A stretch of DNA of 64,000 bases, taken from Amorphophallus konjac (lineage: Eukaryota > Streptophyta > Magnoliopsida > Alismatales > Araceae). Each line of letters starts with the position of its first letter. Positions within the stretch are counted from its first letter, which is position 1. A model generated the notes under the pieces. The model was given only the letters and a program-made list of their open reading frames with translations, searched no databases and was not told where the DNA came from. Position numbers and translations under genes: made by a program. This document shows, piece by piece, positions 25,481 through 38,543 of the stretch. Location of the stretch: NCBI GenBank assembly GCA_022559845.1, contig CM040121.1:570326140-570390139 (forward strand), read 5' to 3'.

Positions 25481-28217
25481 CCTTCGTCGATCGCTGATTG
25501 CATTTCCACCCTCCACACATAGTTATTGATTTATGCATTTATATGCCCCCACGTCCTAATGTGCCCTCCCTAATGGAGGACACAATTGCATGGTTCATGC
25601 ACACAGGAGGATGTGTAGTGGGAATTCCGTGAATTGGGGTGGGGGGTTTTGTCTTTGGGGGGAGGTTCTCTCTCGACAGATCGATGCTGCTAGAGTATAT
25701 ACATAAGCATGAGGCATCATCTCTACCTGTAAGAGGGGTGGGGCGTATGAGCAATTAAGATTCTAATTAAAGGAGGGTTCTTAATTTTTGTCGGAGGGAT
25801 GGATTGGGCGAAAGATTGTACGTGCGTTAGGCCCTTTCAAGCAGAGCACGACCTCTCGTGCAACTGCGAGCAGACATATTTTGTGTGAAATACTCATAAA
25901 TTCTTAAGATGATTAAAATGCTATATATATATCTAGGAAGCACGGAGTCTTCTGGGATAAATCAAATGGTCGGATGTGAGGTTGTCAAATCACATACACC
26001 AGCAGGTGGGCCTGTCCTGCTCTTTTTTAACACACATTTCTATTATTTCTATCGACCTGATTTGCCGTATTTGCAATTAATTTAGTAGCTACCCTCATAT
26101 ATGCATGTATATCTGTGTTGGTACACAGCATGTCCGTGATAACCATAGTGCACGCCTCCATCAACAATAAATTATCACGCCTCATTGCAATTACTTTCCT
26201 CACTTTTGCTACGTGCTCTCAAATTAAAGCATCGATCGATCGGCTACCGGATACTGATGGCCCAGTGTTGGTTGCTTTTTTAGGTAATGAACCACGAACG
26301 ATGATCAGCTGGTCTAAAAGAGTCTCTAATCCCATTTTTCCAGTTCATGAACAGGTCGGTCCACTATACGTAGGGGTCATTTCCCCACAAGGGACATGAT
26401 AACATATTAATTCAATGCCGCACCCAAAATCAAAATGGGCTGTTAATTAATAATTAAGGGGGGGATGCCAACAATTAAGGGACAATGAGATCATGACCCT
26501 TCTTTTCCTCGCCGGTCATATATAGTGGGTAAGACTGTTGAGAGATTGAAGGCTAATGGGGATGTGAGGAAAGAAAATGGTGCCGTTGGGGGGGGGGGGA
26601 GAAGGGGCTAGAGAAAGAGGAAGGGGTCCATGAGATAGATGGAGGTTGGGATGGGTGGGGTGGGCATTAGATGAAGAGTAGTAGGGGTGGGGTTGGCAGA
26701 AGAAATGGAAGGGAAATGTTGAAGGCTGTGTGGCGTGGAGAGGATGTTCCAATGGACTGCATGATGCATCTTTCTTCCTCCAGTCTCCTTGTTATCTAAT
26801 CTAGCTTAATTATGATCAGAAACATGCAGGTGTTTGCATGTTTTTGGGATCAGTAGGATCACCCAAGTGGGGGGGACACACTCCATGCATATTCTTGAAA
26901 CTTCAAATGGGATGATAAGATCGACTTGCAGGGTAGGTTTGATCAGATTCCAACAATTGGATGGTGAATTGTTGAGTCTTTCTGACTTCCATTTGTCACA
27001 AATGGAAGAATTAACCACTAGCTCGTACGTATTGAAATATGAGGCTCTCTCATGTTTTTCTCTTTCAAACATGATGCGGTAGGGGGTTAATTAAAATACT
27101 GGATGAAAAAGTTCCAAGTTAAATAAAATAGAAAATTTTCCAGTAAAAGGGAGAGAAATTTATCACTTCATTATTTGAAAGAATGGCTTGTTAAATTCAA
27201 AGCCGCCATATTTTAAATATTTAGTGCATCATTTTTTTTCATTTTCAAATTCAAATGGAAGTATATAGTTAAGTCACGTTTACTCATGTTTTCAATTGAT
27301 AGAGAGTCAAAAGATTTAAAAACCAAGCACATTTAATCAACAAAACTTAATTTCATTAATAGAAAGGCATGCGGATTTAATAATTACTCATTTCAAGGGA
27401 TGAAGATGCTCTCTTTTTTTATTGGATTCATTGACACCTTGTGAGTGGAATTTTGAATCCTATTTTTTTTAAAAAAAATGGTTTCCAAGATTTCTCTCCA
27501 TCATAGAATACGAAAGTTTGATTCCTAAAATATTTTTTTATATATATACAAGCTCCACATGCACGGTGGTCAGCCAAAATTCAATTTTCAAAAATATCTA
27601 ACTCTTTGCACTTCTTAAGAAGAAGATAGAAAAATTTACTTGCCATCCATTTCTTTTTAAGTGAAGCATTGTCAAGAGTTATGAGGAATTGAGGATTACC
27701 ATGGGATCCATGAGAATGTAATATATGAAGAGAAAACATCAGTTATAACTAATTAGTTAATTATAACTAGTGTCAGAGAAAGATTCAATTGAAACTGAAA
27801 GCGCTAACATTTGGAATCTGAATTCAGATTGGACGTTGCATGCTTCAAATTGGGTTAAGGCAATGTCAAGCCGCCGCTGGCTTGTTGGCTATATTAATTA
27901 TGGATGGAGTTAAAAGGGTGACGAAAATTATGGCGTAAGCAGAGCTTATAATTTTCGGTGGTTTTTCCCCCCCCCCTTCCGATACTTCATTCCTTACTAT
28001 GTAATTAAGTCTCATTCACCCTAGTTAACTCCCTACGCACACGGCACATCCACTTTGCTCAACTTCAGAAGTCCCACTCATTATTGTTACTAATGAACAT
28101 GGGAACATTTTCTCTCTCTCTTGAGATTATTTCTCTTTTGAAACATATTTTATTTTTATTTTTTTTCATAATTTTAAATTTGCAGCTTTCAACTTTTTGC
28201 ATGTTTGGTAAAAGTCC

Positions 28218-28249
<32 letters not shown>

Positions 28250-31200
28250 CTCTTTTGAAAAAAATAAGTAAGGAGTTATTCTTTATTTGATAAATTTAGT
28301 GAAGGGTTAATTTACGTCAAAAAAATTAGGAGAGAGATAACTCCAAACAATATTTAATCTCCATTCTTTCTTCAAAATAAAATTTGAGAGAGAAAATATT
28401 CGTGCATAAAAACTTAACCAAACATCCTATTAAAGAGAATCAAACCAGTGTTGCGCTGGGTGAAAGAAAGAGCCTAACCAAACTCAACATGGTATGTATC
28501 ATACTCACCTCTCATTATACGATTCATAAATCAGATGGCAGAAGATGTCAAATTTGGGTTCTGTTCTTGATCTTGAGAGCACAGTTTAACATTTCTGGAG
28601 CTCTCTACCATCCAATCTAAGGATCGAACAGTGAGCAGGGATCATGTGAACACCGTGTCATACTAGCATTTTTCTTGTACAAATTATTATTACATATTTT
28701 TATAATTAAAGAATTAAAATCAAATAGCGTATAATATGCAAAAAAATAGTATCTTAGAGTTTATTAGTTTGAGATTAATTTTTGCATAAAGATGCATAAG
28801 TATGATTAGATTTGAAAGGCAAAGATGCGATAGTGACCCCTGAATTTCTTACCCTATTAATAATAGTGACGAGGAGAGTGATTTAGCTAAATTTCAGGAA
28901 CTTGAGAAGGATGATTTCCACATGAGCTACACTCAAATCACCTCCCAGGACACCCCTCGCCTCGGTCTTTGAAGGATGTTGACCATCATTTCATGACCAT
29001 CCTTTTAGCACAAACCTTCCATGTTCTAGCAGCTCACGGCTGTAACACATGCAAGGATACATGGCATTTCACTGCAAGGACAGAGAGAGAAAAAGATATG
29101 CAGTGAGAGGAACAATTGTTTGTGCTTGATGTTAGAGCATATATATTTGAGGCAAATTTCATTGGGAATTAGATGTTCTTCATTTTCCACAACTTAAACT
29201 AGTTAATTTGATGATGGGCATTAGAATACATGAAGCATTAATGTGATTTAGGAAAGAAACTTCCAAAGAAAATAAGAATATTGCAAGAGACAGACTGACG
29301 GATATGAGTACATAAAATTAATTAGGTGGAACTACTCTTATGCAGTATATATTTTCCAGATTGAAGATAAAAGCCAAAAATGAAATGGTGAAGACTTCGT
29401 TAGACATCCTGTCCCAAATCTATCATGCATAACATGTGGGACTGTCCAAATTTATAAAGATGTGATGCCTGTAATCTGCTATGAGCATGTTTGATCATTT
29501 GTAGATGCCGACGATGAGAGAGTTGTTTATGATGGGATGATACGTGTGATGAGTGTAAACATGTGCATTGCCATGACACGATTTTTGTGGAGGACTTTCA
29601 TATGGCTATTTTCCATAAGAAATAATTTTTAGCAAAAAAATATGTCTTCATCAATTATGAGGTCGAGAAAGATGTGGCATATGATTCCGAAATCTTTCCG
29701 TCACTAGACATCGACGACAACTATGTTAGGAACGAGATTATAAATTACATAAATTTCATAACGTAATTATATCTAAGATGCAAAGCCCTACGGATGCTGC
29801 GCACAAAATATATATCAAGTCTAGTAAACAATGAAATATGTTAATTATACGTGGCTTAGATGGGGATGCAATTCTTCATTTTGTCGATGGCATATTTGAA
29901 GTCGTCGACAAATGGCGTTGTTCGTCAGTAAAACCCGACTGCGACCAACTAAATAGAGTTGTATTTTTGAAATGAATTCGATAATAGAGTTTAATAATTT
30001 TATAACATCTATTATTATTATTATGAATTTTATTTTTTAATTAAAATAATATTTTAAATATTATATTATTATTTAAATAATTTATAGTGATTTGATGAGA
30101 CACGATCAACTCATGACTTGAAATCTCCCCCCCCCCCCCCCCCCACCACCACCACCACCAAACAAAAAAAGGGGGGGGGGGAATTGTTTGGAGTTCTTAG
30201 ATAAATACTTATCGAAAGAAAATTCCTTCTCATTGGTCCCTCTCCTTGAAATTAATCATGAGAAAAATAATCATTTTATACACGCCTTAATTTATGGTAC
30301 TGGAGGTCTTGTTTTCATTCTTTTTAATAATTTTATTGCATCACGATACTCATAAAAATCTCCCTATCATCACCATTAGTAACTACTACGTTAAAATCTC
30401 TTAATCTAACCTTTAAGTAAAATTTAAAGAAATTAAATATGATCAATCTCTTTTAAACTCTTTCTTTCTGTATTTTCATCTCTCTCTCGGTACGTCTTCC
30501 CCCTTCTTTCTTTAGCAGAATGCGCCAATCAAAAAGACTGTTCTTATGGGAGTGTTTTTGTCTAAACACTTAATTTAACTGATGACAATATCATAGAAAT
30601 GGTCTCTACATTTTCTGGCCTTTAAAAAATATGAAAATCTTTACAGAAAATAAGAGTCACAAATCTACAAATCAACCTGCAAAGAGGATGATATACCTGT
30701 GAAAATCTCAACAGTGTCAAACAAACCAAAAAAAAAAACCCATCTTGCTGCTGCAAAGTATCCACCCACACGGATCTAAAGCCAAAAGAAAATAAACAAA
30801 CAAGAAGGAGAGGGGGGGGGGGCATGCATGTGGTAATGCACGGATGTGCAAAGAGGGAGGGGCGACCACGCGTGCTGGACTCCTGGAAGGCTTTCCATGT
30901 TACAGCAACCCGGTGGAGGGGAAGGTGCTCATCAGCTGCCGGGGGATGGCCACCAAATTCCAAAGCGTCCAGATAGAATTGATTGCCCACCCGCGAAATA
31001 ATGTGGGAAACATAGCAAATAATAATAATAATTGTTATTATTATTATATTAACAAGGAGTTAGAGTGCAGGAACTGGCATCTCGATGCCTCCGCGCCATT
31101 CATATCATCTATCCCTTTCCTCGAAGGGGGACACCCAATTAGCATCACTCTTCTGTAGTCTTGTCATAGCAACTTAAAAATTTGTAGTGCCATTTGGAAT

Positions 31201-34200
31201 CTCAGTTTTATGTGAGGAGAAATTTAAGGGTAAATGATAATGTTGTGGAAGATATGCGACCAGGAGACGGTGACTAACGAATATATGTGATGATAGATGA
31301 TTATAACATAAAATGCTTCTTTTCTGTCACACTAGCATACTGGAGCTTTTTTTTATAAAAAAAGTGGGTAGTAGTAATGACTCAGGATTAAGATTGTTTC
31401 CCTTTTTTTATCTTGAAGTTCTATATATGGGGGTCTCTCGTGAACTTGCCATGTTGAATTTTGAGTGGTGACATGAATAGCTGTCTCAGTCTTGAAATGT
31501 TCTTTCAACTTCAGTTAAGAAAAAACAAAACAAAAGTCTCGTGAATATTGGTTAAAACAATTCAACACAAATATTTCTACTCAATTAGAATTAATATATA
31601 GTAAACGTATTTAACAACCTAAATTAGTGATTCTTCTCGGTCATTCATTCTAAATTTTTAGACCATAGAGTTCACGACTTGTCGTGATTGTCACACCACC
31701 TCCCCCTTTCGAGGGTGGACGTGGGTTCCATCCCGTGCTCTCCCTCCATGTTAACAAAAAAAAGTATCTAGTAAAAAAAATTTCTAGATCACAATCAAAT
31801 AATTACATGATTTTTCACGTTAAAATCTTTGGCCATTGAGCTTGATTTTTCATTATTATCAGATGCCAAAACCATGTGTTTGATCCATTCTGCGACAACA
31901 CATACGATAAGATGAGAGAGGAGGGCCTTGTTACTCCTATTTGATACTCAACCCTCGGGCCCTCATCGGCCTCCTCCCTCGGGAAACCCCACAAAGGAAG
32001 CTCCAAGTTCACTGCAGGGAACCCCCGGACCCACAAGTTCATTTCTCATGGCAACCCAATTTTCTAGGTGCCGGTGACTAAACAAGGTGCTGTGACACTT
32101 ATTTTAATGCACACCCCCGTATTAACGTATGCACAATTCGAAAGGGATATATAGAGGGGTGGAGGGAGATGCATGATATTTAAATTTTATGAACCCTGTT
32201 CATAGCTAGCTAGAATACTTATTTTACTTTGGAAACGGAGGGAAAGATTGGGGGGAGGACGTGTAAACATGTGTGTGCACGCGTACAATGAGATAAGGGA
32301 GGGAGGTAGAGGGTGGGAGCGAAGAAGAAATGGACCGATGTACATACAGTTGGAAGAGGGGGACGGAGAGGGCGAGACGCAAAGTATCAACGGGTGAAGT
32401 CGTTCAGGGCAGGGGGGTCACACGCCGGACAAAGGAAAGGGAGGGGTGGGCGCCCAAGAAATGTGTGATGGCACCCTCCCCTCCTTTTCGCTTTCTTTTT
32501 TGAATTGATATATATATATATATATATATCTCTCTCTCTTCAGAGTAAAACTAACTATATATTGAAGTTGCCAATCCACACACAAATTTTTTTTTGCATA
32601 GGTTCGTATGTCTTTATAGGTCATTGTTGCTCAAAGATATTTTTATTCCAACAAATCATGTCCAAGTTCTACTAATCAAGATGTATATATACGCCTTTTA
32701 AAAGTATGATTGTTTTGACCGTCATTTAACAAATGGGTATATACTTGTTCCAACCATCGACTAATGAGAGCCATTAATTAGTCATCGACTCGCCGTGTTA
32801 CGTTGGATGTAGATACATTTCTGATGGTGAATATATATTTACGAAGACGTACGTAGACATGAATAGCCATCATCATCTATGTTCGTTCCTTTTCTTTTCT
32901 TTCGCCAAGTGGCTCCCTTCTCTTTCCATGCACCCCTCATCTACCCACCTTGTGCCTAAATGGGCATTGAGATCCAAACTAAAGAGCATCCTCAAAGCAC
33001 CCCCCGCCCCTCCCCCTCCTTGGTCTTTTTCTTGGCTTGTGGGCAAATTGCCGAGACCGGCCCCCACCCTTTTCATCGGGAGGACTAGGTGCTTGTGGGA
33101 TGGAGTTAAGGCAAAGGAGGCCCCTTGGATGGCGAAGCTCTGATCATACCTTGTAGCGAGGGGGATGCCAGCCCATGCTGGTCGAGAGAGAATACACACA
33201 CAGACACACGTACGCACAACCCTTTGTGGTGGGGCTTCCTTCTTTCTTCAGCTGTTGCTTTGTGGTGGGGGAGGACCGTGGCTGTCGTCGGATGCGCTGA
33301 TCTCTCCTTGTTTTCGATTAGGTTGCTCACGATGCATTGAGATGAGGGGGATTCGGCTTTCGGTAGCCATGACTTTGTGCCTTTCTCATTGAGATGCTCT
33401 CCCTTGAGCAACCACTTTGGACTCAACGCAAGCTTTCTTGTTTGTTTGGTTTGAGAAGGATTAAGTAACTGTTTACAGATAATAACTTTGAGTTTTTTGG
33501 GCAGATCGTATATAATTGGATATTTTCGAAGTGATTGCTGCACTTAATTTCCGATCTCCCATAATGTTTATTTTAATTTGAGGCCGATCGAACACATGCA
33601 ATCACGAGTAATTAATTCGTTAAGTTGCGTTTGCAAATATTTTTTGTTTCGATTAATGACGATCCCGGATTAATTTGTAAACTCATGATGACTCGATAGA
33701 ATTGGCATGTCGAATACAGGATATATATTAACCATGCCGGAAAACTTTATTCTTCGAGCAAATTTATTTTGTTTCTCTTTGGCAAAGGTTGCTAAGTGGT
33801 TGTATAATTCCTCGTCCGTGTGTCGGTTGGTTATATTAATAAAATTTTTATTTGTGAGGTTTAACTGTTGCCGGAAATAATTATGGACAATTCAATAAAT
33901 TATATTTATATCCTCTGAACGAGTTAGGGTATGGACTGCAATTGAAGCAAAGATTCACCTTTTTTTTTTGGGGGGGGGGGGTGTGGGTAACCATGAGAGA
34001 GTGGAAGTGTGAGGCGGAGACGGACGACCTAAGTTGGAATATCAGGAGACATTCAATCTCAAATCTTTTGTATTTAATCAATGTTCAATCAGTAAACCTT
34101 GATCGATCTCACACCCCTCAAAGATTATGTAAAATTGAATACTTATCTCCCCCGGGGAAAGCAAAGATTCACCTTGTGATTTATAATTTGCATAAGCATA

Positions 34201-34380
34201 TCTTGCACACTATAATATTAAAACAGATCAGATTAATTTAATTCCCACGGTTATCTTAATTGGTCGTAGAAATATTCTATAGTAATATTTGATATACTTT
34301 ATATTTATTAGAAAATATATATATTTTTTTCCAAAAAATCTTGCCTAATGTTAGATGGGAGAGTGCACCCTTTACCAGAG
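25481..34380. other. Gene-free intergenic DNA
   Basis: About 9 kb without a supportable gene. It contains homopolymer runs (G at 26588-26601, C at 30125-30144, G at 30171-30181), a (GA)n run at 28220-28243 and an (AAT)-rich run at 31015-31048. Frames at 30622-30990, 30844-31158, 32859-33143 and 33106-33543 conflict by strand, are rich in low-complexity residues and match no family I know. Confidence 0.5.
30125..30181. repeat. Homopolymer and CAC-repeat tract
   Basis: A run of about 20 C, then CCACCACCACC, then an A/C segment and a run of about 11 G. Such C...G runs can pair with each other and are prone to assembly error. Confidence 0.8.
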
Positions 34381-34440
34381 GTAAAGAGAAAGCCACTCCA
34401 CCATTCAGAGACTAAAGGTCAAATGAAATTCAATTACATC

Positions 34441-34880
34441 AAACGAATACTGGGCATACCCAATTTATCTAAACGAACTGCTCCCTTTATAGAGGAAGGA
34501 AGCTCCTCGTAAGAAAAGAAAGAGTTACATTTGGTGGAGCATGCTAATGAAGCAAGAGAATCAGCAACCTTGTTTCCTTCCCTATAGACATGAGCAATTG
34601 TATCATTCTCGATAAGAAGATCCCGGATCTCTCTAGCGTAGGAAAGAATGGACCATGGACAATGGATTTTCTTTTTGATAATTTAAACTAAGGAATTAGA
34701 ATCACATTCAACCTGGACTGACTTAACATCAATGGTACGAAGGTACTTGATGCCATCAATCAAAGTACGAGCCTCAGTAATAATACTATTAGCACTGCCA
34801 TAGAAAACATATACTAAAACGCCTAGTTCCCGACTTCTTGAACCATGCAAGGCATAGCAACAGTGCTTACCAACGTTCAC
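34441..34880 (-). pseudogene. RNase H-like (RVT_3) retroelement fragment, broken
   Basis: Read on the minus strand, 34880 down to 34683 gives an open segment with SIITEARTLIDGIKYLR and VQVECDSNSLV, then an in-frame stop (34683-34685). The same frame continues as PWSILSYAREIRDLL, AHVYREGNKVADSLASLACS and a final IRLM stop near 34441. The EARTLIDGI, ECDS and HVYREGNKVADSLA segments are the hallmarks of the RNase H-like domain found at the C-terminus of plant non-LTR retroelements and derived host proteins. The upstream part (reverse transcriptase) is absent, so this is most likely a 5'-truncated, inactivated LINE-type insertion. Confidence 0.75.
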
Positions 34881-35800
34881 AATTCGACTAAATGTCTACT
34901 CGAACCCAGCCTATAACTCGGTGGTTCAGTATTCCCATTTGCACGGAGTAAATTGTGGGTTCAAATCTTACTGGAGCGTTAGTAGGAGCTGTAAATTTTT
35001 TCACTTTCGCTCTTAATTTATTTAAAAAAGGACTAAATATCCATTCATTTGAAGTAACTGTTGATCGAGAATATGATAAAATTATCGATAATTTCATCTT
35101 TAGAATCATCACAAATTATTGTTAATTTCGCCGCTCAGTCAATTGTGGCGTCCCCATGTGAACCTAAACATAGGAGAAAATAAAGGACTTGCAATATGAA
35201 ATCCTCTATGTATTAATGACGGACTACTTCACGACCCCGCGTGCCACGGTCGTTTTTGCCTAATCTCCTCCTCAAAATTTTCAAACAAATATCAAAACAG
35301 TTCGGGAATTCGCCTGCCACAATCTTGCTAGAAAGATGGGGACAAACCTCCGTCCAAGGAACAACAAGAAGAACAGCCAACCGAGGGCATTCTAGACTTG
35401 ATGCATGCACGCCCCCATCCGTCTTAAGCCAAAGTGCGGGGGGGGGGGGGGGGGATAACAACTAAACAAAAGTGTTGTTTACTTAACACAACCTAGCAAA
35501 GGACGATTAGGTTGAAGGCCTTAATCTCTCCCCCCTCTATCGCTCTAATGTTTTTCCTCCTTTTTTTTTTTCTCCCCCCCTCGGGACAAGGAAAGGAGGG
35601 AAAGAAGCTAGCTGTTAGGAAAAGTCCAAACAAAACTTCCTACCCAAGAGGGGAGAAGACAAAAAAGAAACAAAGATATATAAATATAAATATAAATAAA
35701 ATACACCACACAAGGCAACTTCTTTGGATGCGTTTCAGCAGAACATGAACAAATAAAACTCCCAACAAATAATAATAACAACTGGGGATTGACGTGGGTA
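34881..35800. other. Intergenic DNA upstream of the E3 ligase gene
   Basis: No gene supported. A tRNA-like B-box word (GGGTTCAAATCTT, 34958-34970) and an A-box-like word (CGGTGGTTCAG, 34920-34930) lie at plausible spacing and may mark a SINE. A G-run occurs at 35437-35454, and a minus-strand 82-codon frame (35213-35461) is not recognisable. Confidence 0.4.
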
Positions 35801-36326
35801 GAACAGTATCGAAGGCAATAGGGAGGGGGTTGGGCGCAGCTGGCGGGTGGGTGTAAAAAAAAAAGAGGAAAAAAAGAAAAAAAAACAAGTTTCCACTTTG
35901 CCCGGCGTACTGCGCGAGACCAATAAAAACCGACACATCCCAAGTATGGCGCACTGGGCCGGAGGGGTGGACAGGATTAGAGGGGCGCGTGCGGGGGTGC
36001 CTTTCGATGCGCAACGCGACGCCTCCGGGCCATGCAAGAAACGCCCCTCGGAGATCTTCCCATGGTGGTGGTGGGGAGAGGGGGGGGGGGGAGACAACTT
36101 CCGCAGGAACATAAAGCAGCGATCTTTCTTCGCCGGGGAGATTTTCTTCCCTTTATCGCATGCATCGGCAAATCTTGGCAAACCAGGAAAGCTCGGCTGG
36201 GATGGGAGCGGCGGGAGATTTAAGAAGCGGAGGGCTGCAGCGGTGGCGGTGAAGAGGCGTGCGGAGGGGTGCAGAGTAAGTAGTAGGAAGTTGGTGCCTT
36301 CTGGGGGTACTGCCAGGTCTGGCGCA

Positions 36327-36358
<32 letters not shown>

Positions 36359-37042
36359 AAAAAAGAAAACGAACAGGAGAAGAGGTGGAGTAGGGAGGGT
36401 GACTTTGGGGGGGGGGGTGGTAGATGCGTGGGGATAGGGGGCGATTACGGTGGGGAGAAGGAAGGGTGAGCGAGTAGGGAGGGGAAGAGAGACGGGTGGG
36501 ACGGCGACGGTTATGGAGGTGGGGAGGGGGGGAGGGAATAATAATCACAGGGGCAGGCCCCGAGCCAGTCGAAGGCAACCCACCCACCCACTGCCATCGC
36601 AACCACACCACCTCAACGCCCCGTCCCCTCTCCCTTCCCTGGCCTCTCTGGTTTGGACCCATTCGCTCCCTTCGACCACGCTCCCTTCGACCGCATCTCT
36701 CTCTCTCTCCCTCTCTCTCTCTAGCTTTCTCTCTCTATCGGCCCCTATTTCGCTCTGCCGTGTCCTTCCTCCTCCTTTCTCGAAGTCCATGTGTGGCGCT
36801 GTGGCCGAGGGGGGCAGCGGGATGGCGATGCACAAATAAAGGAGGGGAGCGGGTGGAGGTGTGTTGCAGTAATACCACTAGAAATCGGGAGGCTACTACG
36901 ACTCCCCGGCAAGAGGAAGAGGTAGTGGAGGACACGGTGAGAGCATAGGATTGCCCGCTCCTTGCGCGTCTCTGCTCGCTCTCTGAGGAACGAACGAAGC
37001 TGCCGCCTTTCTTCCCCTTGCGCACCCTTCTTCTTTGCCAGT

Positions 37043-37074
<32 letters not shown>

Positions 37075-37097
37075 TCTTTGCCGCCGGCTAATCCGAG
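35801..37097 (+). promoter_or_regulatory. Probable promoter and 5' leader of the BOI-like gene
   Basis: GC-rich DNA directly upstream of the start codon, with an (AAAT)n run at 36329-36363, G-runs near 36078 and 36409, and two pyrimidine tracts: CT-rich 36696-36735 and (CT)n 37043-37070, the latter ending 28 bases before the ATG. (CT)n/(GA)n leaders are common in plant developmental genes and can be bound by BBR/BPC GAGA-binding proteins; that role here is inference. I cannot fix a transcription start or TATA box. Several ATGs precede the real start, so upstream open frames are possible if transcription begins far upstream. Confidence 0.45.
37043..37070. repeat. (CT)n microsatellite in leader
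   Basis: About 14 CT units just upstream of the start codon of the BOI-like gene. Length variation could affect leader function. Confidence 0.85.
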
Positions 37098-38543
37098 ATG
37101 GCCGTCCAGGCACAATACCCGTCTCATGTTCTCTTCCTAAAAAGGTATGGTATCTTCTCTGGCTTCTGCCTGTTCTGTGTGTGGGTTTCTCTTGCAGACG
37201 GGTCTCCTTTCCCCACTCTCCTTCTTCCCTGGTTTCCTTATCATGGATGGTTTTTGCTTGTTGCAGGAACGAGCAAGAGAGGAAGAACGCGGAGTACCCC
37301 CTGCAAGCCCAAGCCGCCGGGTTCCTAGACCAGTCCGCCCTCTTGTTCCCCACACAGCCCTCTAACGGAGGTGCCCATCTCTCTCTCTCTCTCTCCTCAT
37401 GATAATGGATGTTGTGTTCTTGTTCTCATCAAAGGCTATGGATGGGCAGGGAACTCGAATACCAACCGGAAGAGGGGGAGGGAAGCGGCGGCTCCCACAG
37501 CCCCGGCAGTGATGCCGAGCTACGCCGTCAATCTCCTGCCATTACAGCCGCAACAGCAGCAGCAGGCGCCCGTGGCACCCGTACTCAACACCAACGCCAC
37601 CGCCACCGCCACTACTACCCTTATAGACCTCTCCCGTCTCCACAATCAGCAACCGCCGCCGGCCACCTTCGTCTCCACCGGTCTCCGCCTCTCCTTCGAA
37701 GACAGTCATCCCCCCCAACGTCAAAACCAACCGCAGCAGCAGGTCCCGGCACAAGGCAGGTCCTTCCTCTCCTCATTCCTGACGGAAGAACTCGCCGCCC
37801 AAGTGAAGCAGCAGAGGGACGAAATCAACAGTTACCTCCAATCCCAGGTATCATCATCGTCTTCTTCTTGTTTCAAAAAAAAAAAAACTAGAGAAACCCA
37901 GAACAAAATTAGAGACACTAGAAGCCCAGAACAAAACTAGAGAAAGCACGGTGCTAAACGATGGTGGGTTCCCTTTGGGATTGCTGCGCAGGCGGAGCAG
38001 CTGCGCAACACACTTGCGGAGAGCCGGCAAAGGCACTACCGGGTTCTGCTGGGGCTGGCGGAGCAGTCGGCCGCGCGAAGGCTGCTAGAGAAGGACGCCG
38101 AGATGGAGCGCGCCACCCGTCGGAACGCCGAACTGGAAAAGCGGGTCGCCCAGCTGCGGGCCGAGACGGTGGCGTGGCAAGCCAAGGCCCGCGCGGAGGA
38201 AGCGACCGCCGCGGCGCTGCAGGCCCAGTTACATCAGGCGGCTCAGGAACGCCAGAGCAGGGGCGCGGGGGACCCGGGATGCAGCGGGGGCGCGGACCAG
38301 GCGGCTGCGGAGGACGCCGAGTCGGCCTACGTGGACCCGGAGCGGAGGGAGGCGGCGGCGGCGGAGACTCACGGCGGGCCGGGGACGTCGATGGTCTGCC
38401 GTGTCTGCCGGCGAAGGATGGTGGGTGTTCTCCTCCTCCCGTGCCGGCACCTGTGCCTGTGCCGGGAGTGCGGGGCCGGCGCCGAGGCCTGCCCAGTCTG
38501 CCTCTGCGCCAGGACGGCCTGCCTGGAGGTCTTCCTCTCCTAG
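37098..38543 (+). CDS. BOI/BRG-family RING E3 ubiquitin ligase
   Basis: Four exons: 37098-37144, 37267-37370, 37450-37847 and 37992-38543, all with GT...AG introns, giving about 366 residues. The protein opens MAVQAQYPSHVLFL and has GFLDQSALLF and RKRGREA blocks, a Gln-rich middle, then EELAAQVKQQRDEINSYLQSQ and AEQLRNTLAESRQRHYRVLL. A long coiled coil follows (about 195-270; ATRRNAELEKRVAQL, WQAKARAEEATAAALQAQL), and a C-terminal RING ends the protein. Zinc ligands are C319-x2-C322, C334-x-H336, C340-x2-C343 and C350-x2-C353. This is the order typical of plant BOI-related (S-ribonuclease-binding-protein-like) E3 ligases, which in Arabidopsis ubiquitinate a MYB factor, bind DELLA proteins and restrain cell death and gibberellin responses; function here is by family. 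All parts are intact and the length is normal. An alternative acceptor at 37434 would add five residues but leave a 64-base intron. Exon 4 is very GC-rich. Confidence 0.92.

Noticed and set aside
12961..34380. Conserved microRNA precursors
   Set aside because: I looked by eye for the mature sequences of several well-known plant families (for example miR156, 160, 164, 166, 172, 319, 390, 396) and found none; this was not an exhaustive search.
34915..34985. True tRNA gene
   Set aside because: Box-like words are present, but I see no acceptor-stem pairing or cloverleaf.
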